Shown here: positions 16,527 through 26,419 of the stretch, piece after piece
Numbering within the stretch: the stretch's first letter is position 1
Layout of the letters: every line of letters starts with the position of its first letter
NCBI GenBank assembly: GCA_022072095.1
Contig: JAJVIJ010000047.1
Location: 1 to 64,000, forward strand
DNA from: Rhodocyclaceae bacterium
Lineage (GTDB): Bacteria; Pseudomonadota; Gammaproteobacteria; Burkholderiales; Rhodocyclaceae
DNA: 64,000 nt
Direction: 5' to 3'
Made by a program: the position numbers and the translations under genes
Notes under the pieces: model-generated
What the model was told of the DNA's origin: nothing
The model's database searches: none
Seen by the model: only the letters and a program-made list of their open reading frames with translations

Positions 16527-17858
16527 TCATGCCGGTCGCCCACTCGCCAGCGAAGGCTCACGGTTCAGGCCGAGCAGTTCGGACACACGCTGGCCCAAGG
16601 ACTGCTCCGCCGACGGCTGGGCCTCCTTCTCCCAAAGACGTTCCTGCACCCAGCGCTTAGCCAACACCGCCATGATCATGACATCGTAAATGAAATCGAA
16701 ATAGGCCAGGCTCAGAAAAGCCCCGCCGATGGCAAACCCGGCCATCGACACCTGGATCATGCCGCCGAGATCGCCACACCAGCGCGTCGGTCCGTCGGTG
16801 GCGTGCTTGCGCAGCCAGCCTGCCGTACGCCAGGTCGCAAACCCGATGCCGAGAAATATGAACAGGCCGACAAACCCATGCTCGCCCAACACCTGAAAAT
16901 ACACGCTGTGCGCGGCGTGAATATCGAGCGGATCGGGGGCATAGCGCGCGAAGAGCTGCGCGGTGTAGATCGAAAACCCGCCGCCGAACAAATTGTCTTT
17001 GGCCAAGTTGTAGCACATCCACCAGGCATTGATCCGCCCCATCGCAGACGCGTCCTGCTCGTACGTGGAGATCGTGTTCATGCGATCGAACCAATTTTCC
17101 GGCATGAACGCGAGCAGGCCGATCGCGACCAGCAGCATCAGAAACGCCCCGGCGAGCTTCGCGCGCCCGCGCCACCACAGCATCAGGCCCATGGCCACGA
17201 TCGCGAGCAGCGCGCCACGCGAGTGGCTGCCCAGGGCTGAAGCCGCACACAACACCATCGCCGCCGTGAGCGCGTGAAACAGGCGGCGATCCGTGACGCG
17301 CATCTGCAGGAAACGGATCAGTGGGATGGTCATGACCAGGGCCAGCGCGAGCTCGTTGTTGCCCTCGATGTAGCTGGCGGTCGGCCCCCAGACACGGTAA
17401 CTTCCCCCTGTTGCAATGGTGAACAGCCCACCCTTGATGCCGTAAAACGCCACCGAAAACGTCGCCACCCACGCGAACAGCATGATGTGAAAGCGTGTAC
17501 GCAGGACCATCAGGGTCACCAGGACCATGAGATCGATCTTCATGACCTTGTTCCAGAGGTTGTAGCTCTTCTCGGGCTCGAAGGCGAACAAGGTCGTGAT
17601 CGACATCCAGACCATGAACACCGCCAGCCAGACGGGTGGCGAGCCCATGAACGGCGAGCGCTTGTCCCGCGACGCGAGCACACCGATCAGCGTACACACC
17701 GCAACCATCGCAAGCAGCGGCAGGTTCGACGCCTCATAGCTGTAGCGGTGCGGGTTCATGATGCTGACCCAGGTCCAGAACAGCACACCCACCCAGGGTC
17801 GATGGAGCGCGTAACCTGCGCCGGCGAGCATGATGCCGATGACCAGCAGGTCACGCAT
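16527..17858 (-). CDS. O-antigen ligase/polymerase-like protein of the exosortase A locus
   Basis: A polytopic membrane protein of 443 residues with about ten hydrophobic helices. It has the large loop region typical of the Wzy/WaaL-like 'putative O-glycosylation ligase, exosortase A-associated' family; recognisable pieces are NPHRYSYEASNLP near the start, SYIEGNNELAL in the middle, and the loop with HAAHSVYFQVLGEHGFVGL (shared with O-antigen ligases). It probably polymerises or transfers the polysaccharide repeat at the periplasmic face. The ATG at 17858 overlaps the CapK-like gene by 8 bp, which supports translational coupling; the frame extends upstream only inside that gene. Confidence 0.88.
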   Translation of the reverse strand: MRDLLVIGIMLAGAGYALHRPWVGVLFWTWVSIMNPHRYSYEASNLPLLAMVAVCTLIGVLASRDKRSPFMGSPPVWLAVFMVWMSITTLFAFEPEKSYNLWNKVMKIDLMVLVTLMVLRTRFHIMLFAWVATFSVAFYGIKGGLFTIATGGSYRVWGPTASYIEGNNELALALVMTIPLIRFLQMRVTDRRLFHALTAAMVLCAASALGSHSRGALLAIVAMGLMLWWRGRAKLAGAFLMLLVAIGLLAFMPENWFDRMNTISTYEQDASAMGRINAWWMCYNLAKDNLFGGGFSIYTAQLFARYAPDPLDIHAAHSVYFQVLGEHGFVGLFIFLGIGFATWRTAGWLRKHATDGPTRWCGDLGGMIQVSMAGFAIGGAFLSLAYFDFIYDVMIMAVLAKRWVQERLWEKEAQPSAEQSLGQRVSELLGLNREPSLASGRPA

Positions 17859-19248
17859 GCGCGCAGGCCCCGGGTTCGGCCACGCGGCCATGTTCGGCAA
17901 TACGATTGACGACGTAACGATACTTGCCGGTCGGCTCCGGCACGATCTCGCCGACCTCGACTACCCGTAGCTTCAGATCGTCGCCGAGAAAATTCCGGAA
18001 CTGGCGTTCTATGAGCGGCTTGCTCCTTTCCGCATCGAAGTCCGGACCACGCACGAGTTGCAATTCGACCTCGGCCAGCGCGTGCTGGATGATCTTGAAC
18101 TGCAGCACTCCCGGCATGTCACGCAACAACATCGCGAAAGCCACACCGAGCACGCGTGCGCCCGAGCTCGCGACCAGGAACTCATTCACGCGACCATGGA
18201 CCTCGGCGATCGACGGCAAACCGCGACCACAGGCGCACCGGTCTAGCGACAGGGCGGCAAGATCGCCGTTTACATAGCGAATGAAGGGAAACTCATGGCT
18301 GTGCAGGTGCGTGACCACCACCTGTCCCACCTCGCCTGGCGGTCGCGGCCGACCATCCGGACCGACCACCTCGATGATCACGTCCTCGGCCGTGATGTGC
18401 AGCTGCCCGGCCGGGCACTCGTGAGCCAGAAAACCGGCGTCGCGGCCGCCGTAGCCATTGGCGACGCGGCAGCCGAACACCTGTTCGATGGCGTCGCGCT
18501 GATGCGGATACAAGCGCTCGGCGGTGACGAACGCCACCTGGATGCCGCGCCGATCCAGCGACACGCCCTGGGCGCGCGCATGCTGCGCCACCAGCGCCAG
18601 CGCCGACGGATAGCCGAACAGCATGCGCGGCCGAAAATCCAGGATTTCCCCGACAAAGGCATCCAGCCGCGCGGGCGTGAGCGCGATCGCGGGTACGAGC
18701 CGCGTGCGCAACAGGCGATCGCGCAAGCCCTTGATACGGTCCTGGCGACCAAGCTCGATGGGAGAACTCCAGGCGACGATCTCTCGATCACCGATGTCGA
18801 CGTCCCACCAGCGCGTCGCTCGCCATTTGGCTGCGACATCCCGGCTCACGCGCCGCCTGCCGATCAGAAAGCGCAAGGGGTCGCCGCTCGATCCGGTCGT
18901 CGAAAACATCGCGACGTGTTGCGCGTCGTCCGCGCGCAGTTCTTCGAAATGCGTGCGGATCAGCTCCTTGGTCAGCACGGGCAGGTGATGCAGTGCCGCA
19001 AGGTCGCGCACCGCCTCCGGATCGAAACCGATCCTGGCAAACAGGTTCCGGTAGTACGGTACGCGCGCGGCCGCATGCTTGAGCAGCGCGCGCAGACGCG
19101 CCACCTGCATCGCCCTCAATGCCTCCGGTGACAACCATTGGCTGCGTTCCAGCTCGACGCGCGCGGCCAGCGTGTCATGTCCCTTGAGTCGCTCGTGCAG
19201 CGGGAACAGTAGGCCCGATGCAAACCGCGTGTAGAGGCTACGGGTCAT
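17851..19248 (-). CDS. CapK/phenylacetate-CoA-ligase-like adenylating enzyme
   Basis: A 465-residue protein of the AMP-binding superfamily. The phosphate-binding loop is FSTTGSSGDPLRF near residue 115; further pieces are VANGYGGRDAGFLAHEC near 255 and VVVTHLHSHEFPFIRYVNGD near 315. Members of this group found in capsule and EPS loci (CapK) are thought to activate an acid that decorates the polysaccharide; the acid here is unknown. Its start ATG overlaps the stop of the upstream glycosyltransferase by 4 bp and its end overlaps the ligase by 8 bp, so it is firmly inside the operon. It is not the usual acyl-CoA ligase of XrtA loci as far as can be judged by eye. Confidence 0.82.
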   Translation of the reverse strand: MTRSLYTRFASGLLFPLHERLKGHDTLAARVELERSQWLSPEALRAMQVARLRALLKHAAARVPYYRNLFARIGFDPEAVRDLAALHHLPVLTKELIRTHFEELRADDAQHVAMFSTTGSSGDPLRFLIGRRRVSRDVAAKWRATRWWDVDIGDREIVAWSSPIELGRQDRIKGLRDRLLRTRLVPAIALTPARLDAFVGEILDFRPRMLFGYPSALALVAQHARAQGVSLDRRGIQVAFVTAERLYPHQRDAIEQVFGCRVANGYGGRDAGFLAHECPAGQLHITAEDVIIEVVGPDGRPRPPGEVGQVVVTHLHSHEFPFIRYVNGDLAALSLDRCACGRGLPSIAEVHGRVNEFLVASSGARVLGVAFAMLLRDMPGVLQFKIIQHALAEVELQLVRGPDFDAERSKPLIERQFRNFLGDDLKLRVVEVGEIVPEPTGKYRYVVNRIAEHGRVAEPGACAHA

Positions 19249-20366
19249 CCCACGAGACCTCGGGCCATGGCCTGACCCGGTTTCATGGCCTCGGCGTAGG
19301 CCGATGCCAACAGCGGCGCCACCTCGCTCCAGCGGTAGCGCCCGACCTCCTCCCGCGCCGCATCGACGAGGCGACGGCGCAATGCCTCATCCGAGCACAC
19401 GCGAGCGATGGCTTCGGCCATCGCCACGTCATCTCCGGCCGCCACCAGCAGACCGGTGCGACCGTCTTCGACGATAAAGGGTACTCCGCCAACGCGCGTG
19501 CTCACGACGACGACGCCGCTGGCCATGGCCTCGAGCACCGAATTGGGCATGTTGTCGGCTCGGCTCGGATTCAACATCACATCGGCATGACGATAGAGAT
19601 CGGCGACCTCCTGACGCGACAACTGACCGACGAAGCGCACACATGACTGTATCCCCAGCTCGCGCGCGAGCCGCTCGAGCGCGGCGCGTTCCGGGCCGAT
19701 GCCGGCGATGGTAAGTCGGATCGCGGGATAACGCCCCACCAGGCGGGCGCATGCGCGCAACGCGCTGGCATTGTCGTAGAGCGCCTCCAGATGCCGGGTC
19801 ACCACCAGATGCGGCACGGGCGGCCTCTGCCGTGGCGCCATGGGCGGAAAAAACAGATCCAGATCGATGACATTGGGTACGATCCGGCCAGCGACGCCGT
19901 AGCGTGCAAAGATTTCCAGCAGGAACCTCGACGGCAGGATCAGGACTTGGGCACGCGCCAAGATCGGTCTAACCCAGCGATGCTGTGCCGCGAGAAAGGC
20001 AGCGGCGCCGCCACCGCGGTAATTGACCACCACCGGGATGCCGCGCAGTCTGGCCACGACGATGGCCGGTACGGCAAACAGATGCCAGGACCAGCCGGAG
20101 TTGGCCATCAGATGCATCACGGCCGCGCCCCCGGACCGGGACACGCGCCACAAGCGCCCGACATAACACAGCAGACGCATGAGCGCACGCAGCCCGGGCA
20201 CGCCCGCGAGCCACGCCGGACGGTAAGGCAGATTCGTCTGCACGACCTGCACGCCGGCGCCGGCGTCGGCAAGCAGGCGACCGAGTTGAACGGTCTGCGT
20301 CGCCATGCCACCGGCCGGTGGCGGCAGCGGCCCCACGAGAATGACGTGCACGCCGGAAAAACTCAT
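19245..20366 (-). CDS. GT4-family glycosyltransferase
   Basis: A GT-B fold glycosyltransferase of 373 residues. The N-terminal loop VGPLPPPAGGMATQTVQLG binds the acceptor side. The C-terminal half has the GT4 donor-binding pattern: ADVMLNPSRADNMPNSVLEAMA, then GGVPFIVEDGRTGLLV. It should add a sugar from a nucleotide donor to a lipid-linked EPS intermediate at the cytoplasmic face of the membrane. It overlaps both neighbours by 4 bp (ATGA). Donor and acceptor are not predictable. Confidence 0.88.
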   Translation of the reverse strand: MSFSGVHVILVGPLPPPAGGMATQTVQLGRLLADAGAGVQVVQTNLPYRPAWLAGVPGLRALMRLLCYVGRLWRVSRSGGAAVMHLMANSGWSWHLFAVPAIVVARLRGIPVVVNYRGGGAAAFLAAQHRWVRPILARAQVLILPSRFLLEIFARYGVAGRIVPNVIDLDLFFPPMAPRQRPPVPHLVVTRHLEALYDNASALRACARLVGRYPAIRLTIAGIGPERAALERLARELGIQSCVRFVGQLSRQEVADLYRHADVMLNPSRADNMPNSVLEAMASGVVVVSTRVGGVPFIVEDGRTGLLVAAGDDVAMAEAIARVCSDEALRRRLVDAAREEVGRYRWSEVAPLLASAYAEAMKPGQAMARGLVG

Positions 20367-21577
20367 GTTGAGCCGGCCTTTTCCGGGTAGACCTGCCGAT
20401 AGCGCGCGACACTGTTCGCCCAGTTGCGCTCATGCTCGACGAAACGGCGTCCGGCCGCACGTAGCGCCGGCCAGCGTTGTGGTGCATCGAGCAAGGCCAG
20501 CACGGCCCGGCTCAAGGCATCGACTTCACCGGCCGGAAACAGCACGCCATTTTCGCCATCACGAATGAGTTCGCGATGACCGCCGACATCGGAAGCCACG
20601 AACAGCCGTCCCTGCGCCATGGCCTCCAGCGGCTTGAGCGGGGTGACCAGCTCGGTCAGACGCATCCGGTGGCGCGGATAGACGAGTATGTCTATCAAAT
20701 CGTAGTAGCGCTGTACTTCAGAGTGCGGCACGCGGCCGGTAAACCGCACGCGGTCCGCCACGCCCAGTCTGGCCGCCTGCGCCTTGAGCGCGCCATCACA
20801 AGGTCCCCCACCGACCAGCAGCACGCGCAGATCGGGTCGCTGCGCACACAGCGCCGGCAGCGCCGCGATCAACAGATCCAGGCCCTCATAAGCGTAAAAG
20901 GAACCGACGAAACCGAGGACCGTCGCCCCCTCGAGGCCGAGCCGGCGCCGAAGCTCCGTGTCGGCGGGCGCGGACGGCTGGAAACTGTCGACATCGACGG
21001 CATTCGGGATCACCGTGACGCGATGTTCCGGAATGCCTCGTGCGACGATATCCGCGCGCAAGCCGGCGCAGATGCAGGTGACGTGGTCCGCGCGCCTGAG
21101 TGCCCAAGTCTCCAGCGCGCGCGTCGCACGATAGCGCGGACTGCCCTCGGTGGTGCTGCCGTGATCGACCGCGGCGTCCTCCCAGAACGCGCGCACCTCA
21201 TAGACCACTTTCAATCCGTGGCGACGGGCCGCGCGCAGGGCCGGCACCGCGTTCAGCACCGGTGAGTGCGCGTGCAGCACATCCGGACGCAATTCGCGAA
21301 TCAGGGCGTCGATGCGGGCTTCGAGACGGCGCATCAAGGCCAGCTCGCGCAGTACCGGCAGCGCCGCCGAGCGTCCGGAATGGCCTGGGGTGCGATGAAA
21401 CCTCAGACCCTCGACGTCATCGAAGAGGTGCCCGCTGTCGCCCTGCTTGGGCGACGTCACATGGTGCGTGATCCAGCCCAGCCGACGCTGCTCACGCAGG
21501 ATCGCGGCCGTACGAAACGTATAGCCGCTATGCAAGGGAATCGAATGGTCGAGCACGTGCAGAATCGACAGGGTCAT
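20363..21577 (-). CDS. Exosortase A system-associated glycosyltransferase (GT4)
   Basis: A glycosyltransferase of 404 residues that starts ILHVLDHSIPLHSGYTFRT. I recognise this N-terminus as the XrtA-associated GT family that has this 'LHSGY' opening. GT-B features are VTVIPNAVDVDSFQP near residue 205, GFVGSFYAYEGLD near 235 and RLTELVTPLKPLEAMAQGR near 335. The ATG at 21577 overlaps the stop of the amidotransferase by 4 bp; the longer frame upstream is inside that gene. It probably builds the EPS repeat unit. Confidence 0.9.
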   Translation of the reverse strand: MTLSILHVLDHSIPLHSGYTFRTAAILREQRRLGWITHHVTSPKQGDSGHLFDDVEGLRFHRTPGHSGRSAALPVLRELALMRRLEARIDALIRELRPDVLHAHSPVLNAVPALRAARRHGLKVVYEVRAFWEDAAVDHGSTTEGSPRYRATRALETWALRRADHVTCICAGLRADIVARGIPEHRVTVIPNAVDVDSFQPSAPADTELRRRLGLEGATVLGFVGSFYAYEGLDLLIAALPALCAQRPDLRVLLVGGGPCDGALKAQAARLGVADRVRFTGRVPHSEVQRYYDLIDILVYPRHRMRLTELVTPLKPLEAMAQGRLFVASDVGGHRELIRDGENGVLFPAGEVDALSRAVLALLDAPQRWPALRAAGRRFVEHERNWANSVARYRQVYPEKAGST

Positions 21578-23508
21578 GCCGCGAGGCTCCTGGCGGCCAC
21601 GCGCTCCGAGGTTTGACCGTCGACCACTACGCGCAGGAACGCGTCGAACATCATCAGTGTCCAGATCAGCGCACTGTGGTCGCGAAGCCCGGCTTGGTGG
21701 GAATCGACGACGTGGCGAAGGTGATCGGGATTGAACCAGCCGGTGTCGAGCAGGCGTGCGCCCAGCAGGGTCGCCCGGGCGCGCGCCGCGAGTGGGCCAC
21801 GAAACCAGCGTGCCAGCGGCACGGCGAAACCTTTTTTCGGCCGGTACAGCACGTCCGCCGGCAGGTGCGGCTCCATCGCCTTCTTGAGCAGATATTTGCC
21901 GTCCTGGCCGCGCACCTTGAGCTCCGGCGGCAGCGAGGCGAGCCACTCGACCAGCTTGTGATCCATCAGCGGCTCGCGCACCTCCAGCGAGTGCGCCATG
22001 CTGGCACGGTCGACCTTGGTATTGATGTCGCCGACCAGATAGGTATGCAGATCAAGAAACTGCGGCAAGGCCAGCGGATCGTCGATCTGAGCACCCCGCA
22101 TGTGCTGCCGGAACACCTCGATCGCACGATAGCCGCCCAGCTCCTGATCGAATGCGGGCGAAAACAGCCGCGCGCGCGCATCGCTGCGCACGATCGACAC
22201 ACTCTGGAAGTAGGCGGCCACGGCATCGCGGGCGAGCGACTGGAAAGTCGTCTTGGCACGCAGCGGCCTGGGCGCCCAGTCGGCTTTCGGATAACACCGG
22301 CCGAGCAGGCCGAACAGCGGCTTCCTGACGGCGAGCGGCAGCACCCCGCGCATGCGCTCCTCCGCCAGGTGTTGGCGGTAGCGTCGATAGCCGGCGAAAC
22401 TCTCGTCGCCACCGTCGCCCGACAGCGCGACGGTCACATGCTTCCGCGCCAGCTCACAGACGCGATAGGTGGGGATGGCCGAGCTGTCGGCATAGGGTTC
22501 ATCATAAAGCCAGGCCAAGGTGTCCATCAGATCGAAATCATCCGATTCGACCGTTTCCACGAAATGGCGGGTGTGATAGCGCTCGGCCACCTTCGCTGCA
22601 AACTCGGATTCGTTGTACGCCGGGTCGGCAAACGCGATCGAACAGGTATTCACCGGCTCAGCGGACAGCCCGGCCATGGTCGCGACCACGGCACTGGAAT
22701 CGACACCGCCGGACAGGAAAGCGCCCAGGGGGACCTCGGCCACCATGCGCAGTGCGACCGACTCCTGCAGGCGCGCTTCGAGCTCCTGGCAGGCATCGGC
22801 CAGACTCGGCCGCTGGTCGACCGAAAACCGGACCTGCCAGTAGCGTCGTGGTGCGCCAGGCCGCGACCCCCGACGCAGGCTCAGCGTATGCGCCGGCGGC
22901 AGCTTGGCAGCGCTCTGGAAGATCGCGCGCGGCTCGGCGACGTAACCGAGTGCGAAATACTCTTCGACGGCCAGCGGATCGACCTTGCGGGCGAACAGCG
23001 GGTGCGGCAGCAGCGATTTCAGTTCGGAGCCGAATATCAGCCAGCCGCCGGGCAGATAGGCATAGAACAGCGGCTTGACGCCCAAGCGATCGCGTGCGAG
23101 GAACAGGGTTTCGCGCTTGCGATCCCACAGGGCAAACGCGAACATGCCGCGGAAACGTTCGACACAGGCTTCACCCCACTCTTCCCAGGCATGAACGATG
23201 ACCTCGGTGTCGCTGCGCGTGTGAAAGCGGTGGCCGGCTGCCAGCAGTTCGGGAATCAGCTCGCGGTAGTTATAGATCTCGCCATTGAATACCACCGCGA
23301 CCGAGCCGTCTTCGTTGAACAGCGGTTGCTGGCCGGTCGCGAGATCGATGATGGACAGACGCCGATGACCGAGGCCGACACCGGGCTCGATGTGCAGCCC
23401 GCCCTCGTCCGGGCCACGGTGATGTTGCGCTTCGTTCATGCGTCCGAGCAGGTCGCGCGCGACATCACGGCGTTGCTCAAGATCAAATATGCCCGTGATC
23501 CCACACAT
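21574..23508 (-). CDS. XrtA-associated asparagine-synthase-like amidotransferase
   Basis: A 644-residue class II glutamine amidotransferase with an asparagine-synthetase domain. The catalytic Cys is residue 2 (MCGITGIFD), which fixes the start at 23508. The N-terminal glutaminase domain has GHRRLSIIDLATGQQPL and VFNGEIYNY; the synthetase domain has the PP-loop GAFLSGGVDSSAV near residue 265 and ALSGDGGDESFAGY. In XrtA loci this enzyme is thought to amidate a uronic acid or similar group of the polysaccharide, rather than make free asparagine. It lies 99 bp downstream of xrtA, the second-largest gap in the run. Confidence 0.92.
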   Translation of the reverse strand: MCGITGIFDLEQRRDVARDLLGRMNEAQHHRGPDEGGLHIEPGVGLGHRRLSIIDLATGQQPLFNEDGSVAVVFNGEIYNYRELIPELLAAGHRFHTRSDTEVIVHAWEEWGEACVERFRGMFAFALWDRKRETLFLARDRLGVKPLFYAYLPGGWLIFGSELKSLLPHPLFARKVDPLAVEEYFALGYVAEPRAIFQSAAKLPPAHTLSLRRGSRPGAPRRYWQVRFSVDQRPSLADACQELEARLQESVALRMVAEVPLGAFLSGGVDSSAVVATMAGLSAEPVNTCSIAFADPAYNESEFAAKVAERYHTRHFVETVESDDFDLMDTLAWLYDEPYADSSAIPTYRVCELARKHVTVALSGDGGDESFAGYRRYRQHLAEERMRGVLPLAVRKPLFGLLGRCYPKADWAPRPLRAKTTFQSLARDAVAAYFQSVSIVRSDARARLFSPAFDQELGGYRAIEVFRQHMRGAQIDDPLALPQFLDLHTYLVGDINTKVDRASMAHSLEVREPLMDHKLVEWLASLPPELKVRGQDGKYLLKKAMEPHLPADVLYRPKKGFAVPLARWFRGPLAARARATLLGARLLDTGWFNPDHLRHVVDSHQAGLRDHSALIWTLMMFDAFLRVVVDGQTSERVAARSLAA

Positions 23509-23607
23509 GCTTATGCTCCCAACAATGACGCGACGCCGTACGTGGCTCCGATGAAGGACGGCCGCCCAAGCCGCTGTCCGCATCGCCCGAACGCGTCCAG
23601 GACGGAT

Positions 23608-25167
23608 CTAGCCACGGCCGCCCCCTGCTGCCTCCGGTCGCGACCCTGGCAGTTGCCCTAACAGATCGGGGAGCCGCGATTTGGCGAATTCGGCGAGTTG
23701 CCGCGCATCGTCGTCCGCATTGTCCGACGCAAGCGTAGACAGCACGACATACGCGCCGACATCGCCACGCAGCCGCAATTTGTCCTGCGCCTCGCTCAGC
23801 TTGGCATCGAGATCGCTCGCGGTCATGTGGCCATTGACCCAATACCAGCGCCAGACCAGCAAGGTGCGCTGTCCCGATTGGAGTCGCTCGGCATGCACCT
23901 CGAACCGTTGTCCGGCCAGTTCGATGGGCTCGCGCCCGGACGACACGCTGATCCAGTTCGTATCGCCGGAACGAAGCAAGCGATTTTCGGCCGTCACCAG
24001 CTTGCGCGCCTTGTCCTGATTGACCCATAGCCCGAGGTCCAGACCGATCGACCGAGCGTCACGCACATAGCCCTGGGTCAGGCGAAGGTCCGGCTCACGA
24101 AAAAAGGGCTGCCAGTCGGCAACCGGCATGCGTCCCATGCGCCAGCCGTCTCCCTCGGTGGGCTGGAGTCGAGCGACACCTTCGACATGATTGGCACGTG
24201 CCAGCGCATAGGCCAGCGGCTGCCAGACGCCGCTCGCGGCCACCGCCGCGACCGCCGTCATCACCACCGCCCTACCGCGGCCCGGAGGAAGCCGCATCGC
24301 AGTCGGCGCTGGATGCGTATCAGGTTCGTCCTCACGCCATTTCGCGCCCACCCAGAACAGCGTCAGCACGACGATTCCAAAGAACACCCAGCCATAAAGC
24401 AGATGATCCGCCCCGGTGGCGATGGCGTTGTCGCTGACATGCCCGAGCAGCACGATCAAATAGGCGCGTACCCAGTTCGCGAACAGCGGCACGATGACCG
24501 CCACGACGACGAACAGGCCGCGTTTCCAGCGAGTGCGATAGGTGAGATAGGCGTAGAGCACCCCGACCATCAGCGACGCGATCAGATAGCGAACGCCGCT
24601 GCACGCCTCGACCACCGACCAGGATCCCGATGGAATGATGAAACTGAGTCCTTCTCGATAGACCGGAATGCCGCTGAGACGCAACGCCGAAACGGTGAAA
24701 TCGGCGGTCCAGTCCATCATCTTCGGCAGCATGAAATCGCCGAATGGGACTGCAAAATACAGAAATCCCAAGGGAAACATCAGCTCGCGTGTGAGGCGGT
24801 GACCGAGCATCGCCCAGATCGAGAAGACGAGCGCGCTCACCAATGCAAACTGACTGACGACGACGACATTGGCGAGATCGGCCGCGAGCCAGGCCGCGCC
24901 ACAGAGCAGCGCACCAACGAGCGGGGCTCGGGTCGGTTCCGGAGCAACACCGGCCAGGCGCACCCGCTCCCGCCACACCAGCCAGAGCGCGATCGGCGCG
25001 ACGATCATGCCATGAGCGTAGGTATCGGAACGCGCCCATATCGCGACCATCGAAGCAAGCGTGGGCGCATGCAAGGCAAGGATCGCCAGCACCGCCATAC
25101 CCAGCACGATCACCGGAGCAATCGTGAACGGAGCGGCGACCTCCACCGGCATGGACTCACGCTGCAT
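23608..25167 (-). CDS. xrtA: Exosortase A fused to an EpsI domain
   Basis: A 519-residue polytopic membrane transpeptidase-like protein that cleaves and sorts PEP-CTERM proteins. The exosortase core (residues 20-300) has about eight hydrophobic helices. The predicted catalytic residues are Cys189 in WSVVEACSGVRYL, Arg234 in ANWVRAYLIVLLGH and His255 in TGADHLLYGWVFF. A periplasmic EpsI-like domain (about 310-510) follows, with QGYVRDARSIGLDLGLWVNQ and LLVWRWYWVNGH. The ATG at 25167 overlaps the upstream glycosyltransferase by 11 bp; an internal ATG at 25152 is possible. No PEP-CTERM substrate is encoded in the window. Confidence 0.94.
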   Translation of the reverse strand: MQRESMPVEVAAPFTIAPVIVLGMAVLAILALHAPTLASMVAIWARSDTYAHGMIVAPIALWLVWRERVRLAGVAPEPTRAPLVGALLCGAAWLAADLANVVVVSQFALVSALVFSIWAMLGHRLTRELMFPLGFLYFAVPFGDFMLPKMMDWTADFTVSALRLSGIPVYREGLSFIIPSGSWSVVEACSGVRYLIASLMVGVLYAYLTYRTRWKRGLFVVVAVIVPLFANWVRAYLIVLLGHVSDNAIATGADHLLYGWVFFGIVVLTLFWVGAKWREDEPDTHPAPTAMRLPPGRGRAVVMTAVAAVAASGVWQPLAYALARANHVEGVARLQPTEGDGWRMGRMPVADWQPFFREPDLRLTQGYVRDARSIGLDLGLWVNQDKARKLVTAENRLLRSGDTNWISVSSGREPIELAGQRFEVHAERLQSGQRTLLVWRWYWVNGHMTASDLDAKLSEAQDKLRLRGDVGAYVVLSTLASDNADDDARQLAEFAKSRLPDLLGQLPGSRPEAAGGGRG

Positions 25168-26416
25168 GGCCTGTCCTGACCGTGGGCCAAGAGGTGGTCG
25201 ACTCGCGGTCGGTCTCGGCAGGCACTTCCAGATAGGTGTCCAACCTGGACAGCTGTGCGTCCCACGCATAGTCCTCGAGCACGCGCGCGCGGGCGCGCTC
25301 ACCGACCCGGCTCGCCCACGCTGGATCAGCCAGCAGATCCGCAACCCTGCCGGCAAAATCCTTGGCGTCGCCGGCGGCGACGAGTTCCTCGCCCACCATG
25401 GCCCCGATCGGTGATGCGCATTCGGCGCTCGCGACCACGGGTCGCGCCATGGCCATGGCTTCCAGAATCTTGTTCTGGATGCCGCGCGCGACGCGCAGTG
25501 GCGCCACGACGACGCGAGCGTGCGCGAGATAGGGACGCACATCGGGAACCGTTCCGGTGACCTGCACACCGGGAAGATCGGCGAGCGCCAGCACCTCGGC
25601 AGCCGGATTCATGCCTACGACATAAAATTGCAGGGCGGGACGCTGTCGTCGCAGCAACGGCAACACCTCGCGCGCGAACCAGCCCACGGCGTCCACGTTG
25701 GGCCAATAGTCCATGGCACCGGTAAATACGACCGCCTCGTGTGCATGGTAGGGGTCGGGATAGCTCCTCTCCGGCGAAAAATAGGCGGCATCAACGCCAT
25801 TCGGTACGGCATGGACGCGGCCAGCCGATTCCGGAGCGGCGTTCGTGAACAGCGCACATTCCGCCTGAGTCACGCAAGTCACGGCCGCGGCGCGCTCGGC
25901 GACGCGGCGTTCATAGGCAAGCAACGTGCGCGCCTCGCGCCGAAAGACCCAGGACCAGGGCCATGCGCGGCGCTCGGCGTATTGCCGCCATTTGGCGGAA
26001 TCGACGTCGACAAAATCGACCACCACGCTCATGTTCGGCAGATCGACCGCGTACTGGGCCATGGCCGAGCAGAACACCACCGCCTGCCTGATGCCCTCAC
26101 GGGCCACCGTCGCAGTCACCCAGTCGCCCAAACCTCGGTCCTGGTAGTAGTGGAGCGTGAGCGGCCTGCCGGTCAGCAGGGCTCCGAGGCTGCGCAGCTG
26201 AGCACGCCCCGGGTCGAGGCGAACGACATGATGATCGACACACCACTGCGAAAGGTCTCCCACGTAGCGCCAATCGTCAGGATGATCGACGAAGGTGCCC
26301 AGAAAAACCCGATATCGTGCCGACAGATAGCGCATCAGATGATAGGAGCGCACCTTGTCGCCCTTGTTGGGTGGAAAAGGTATGCGATGCGTGAGCAGCA
26401 GGAGTGCGGGCCGCAT
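25157..26416 (-). CDS. XrtA/PEP-CTERM-locus sugar transferase (TIGR03087-like)
   Basis: A 419-residue GT-B glycosyltransferase with the diagnostic opening LLLTHRIPFPPNKGDKVRSYH. This marks the 'PEP-CTERM/EpsH1 system associated' transferase usually adjacent to exosortase A. Other features are VPNGVDAAYFSPE near residue 205, FTGAMDYWPNVDAV near 235 and PLRVARGIQNKILEAMAMARP near 320. Its stop overlaps xrtA by 11 bp, and its ATG is 3 bp after the FemAB gene. It is a cytoplasmic enzyme likely to add one sugar of the EPS. Confidence 0.93.
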   Translation of the reverse strand: MRPALLLLTHRIPFPPNKGDKVRSYHLMRYLSARYRVFLGTFVDHPDDWRYVGDLSQWCVDHHVVRLDPGRAQLRSLGALLTGRPLTLHYYQDRGLGDWVTATVAREGIRQAVVFCSAMAQYAVDLPNMSVVVDFVDVDSAKWRQYAERRAWPWSWVFRREARTLLAYERRVAERAAAVTCVTQAECALFTNAAPESAGRVHAVPNGVDAAYFSPERSYPDPYHAHEAVVFTGAMDYWPNVDAVGWFAREVLPLLRRQRPALQFYVVGMNPAAEVLALADLPGVQVTGTVPDVRPYLAHARVVVAPLRVARGIQNKILEAMAMARPVVASAECASPIGAMVGEELVAAGDAKDFAGRVADLLADPAWASRVGERARARVLEDYAWDAQLSRLDTYLEVPAETDRESTTSWPTVRTGHAA

Positions 26417-26419
26417 GGC

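Noticed and set aside
21613..23661. Plus-strand frame of 682 codons opposite the amidotransferase
   Set aside because: The minus strand encodes a complete class II amidotransferase with all motifs; the opposite frame is a GC-driven shadow.
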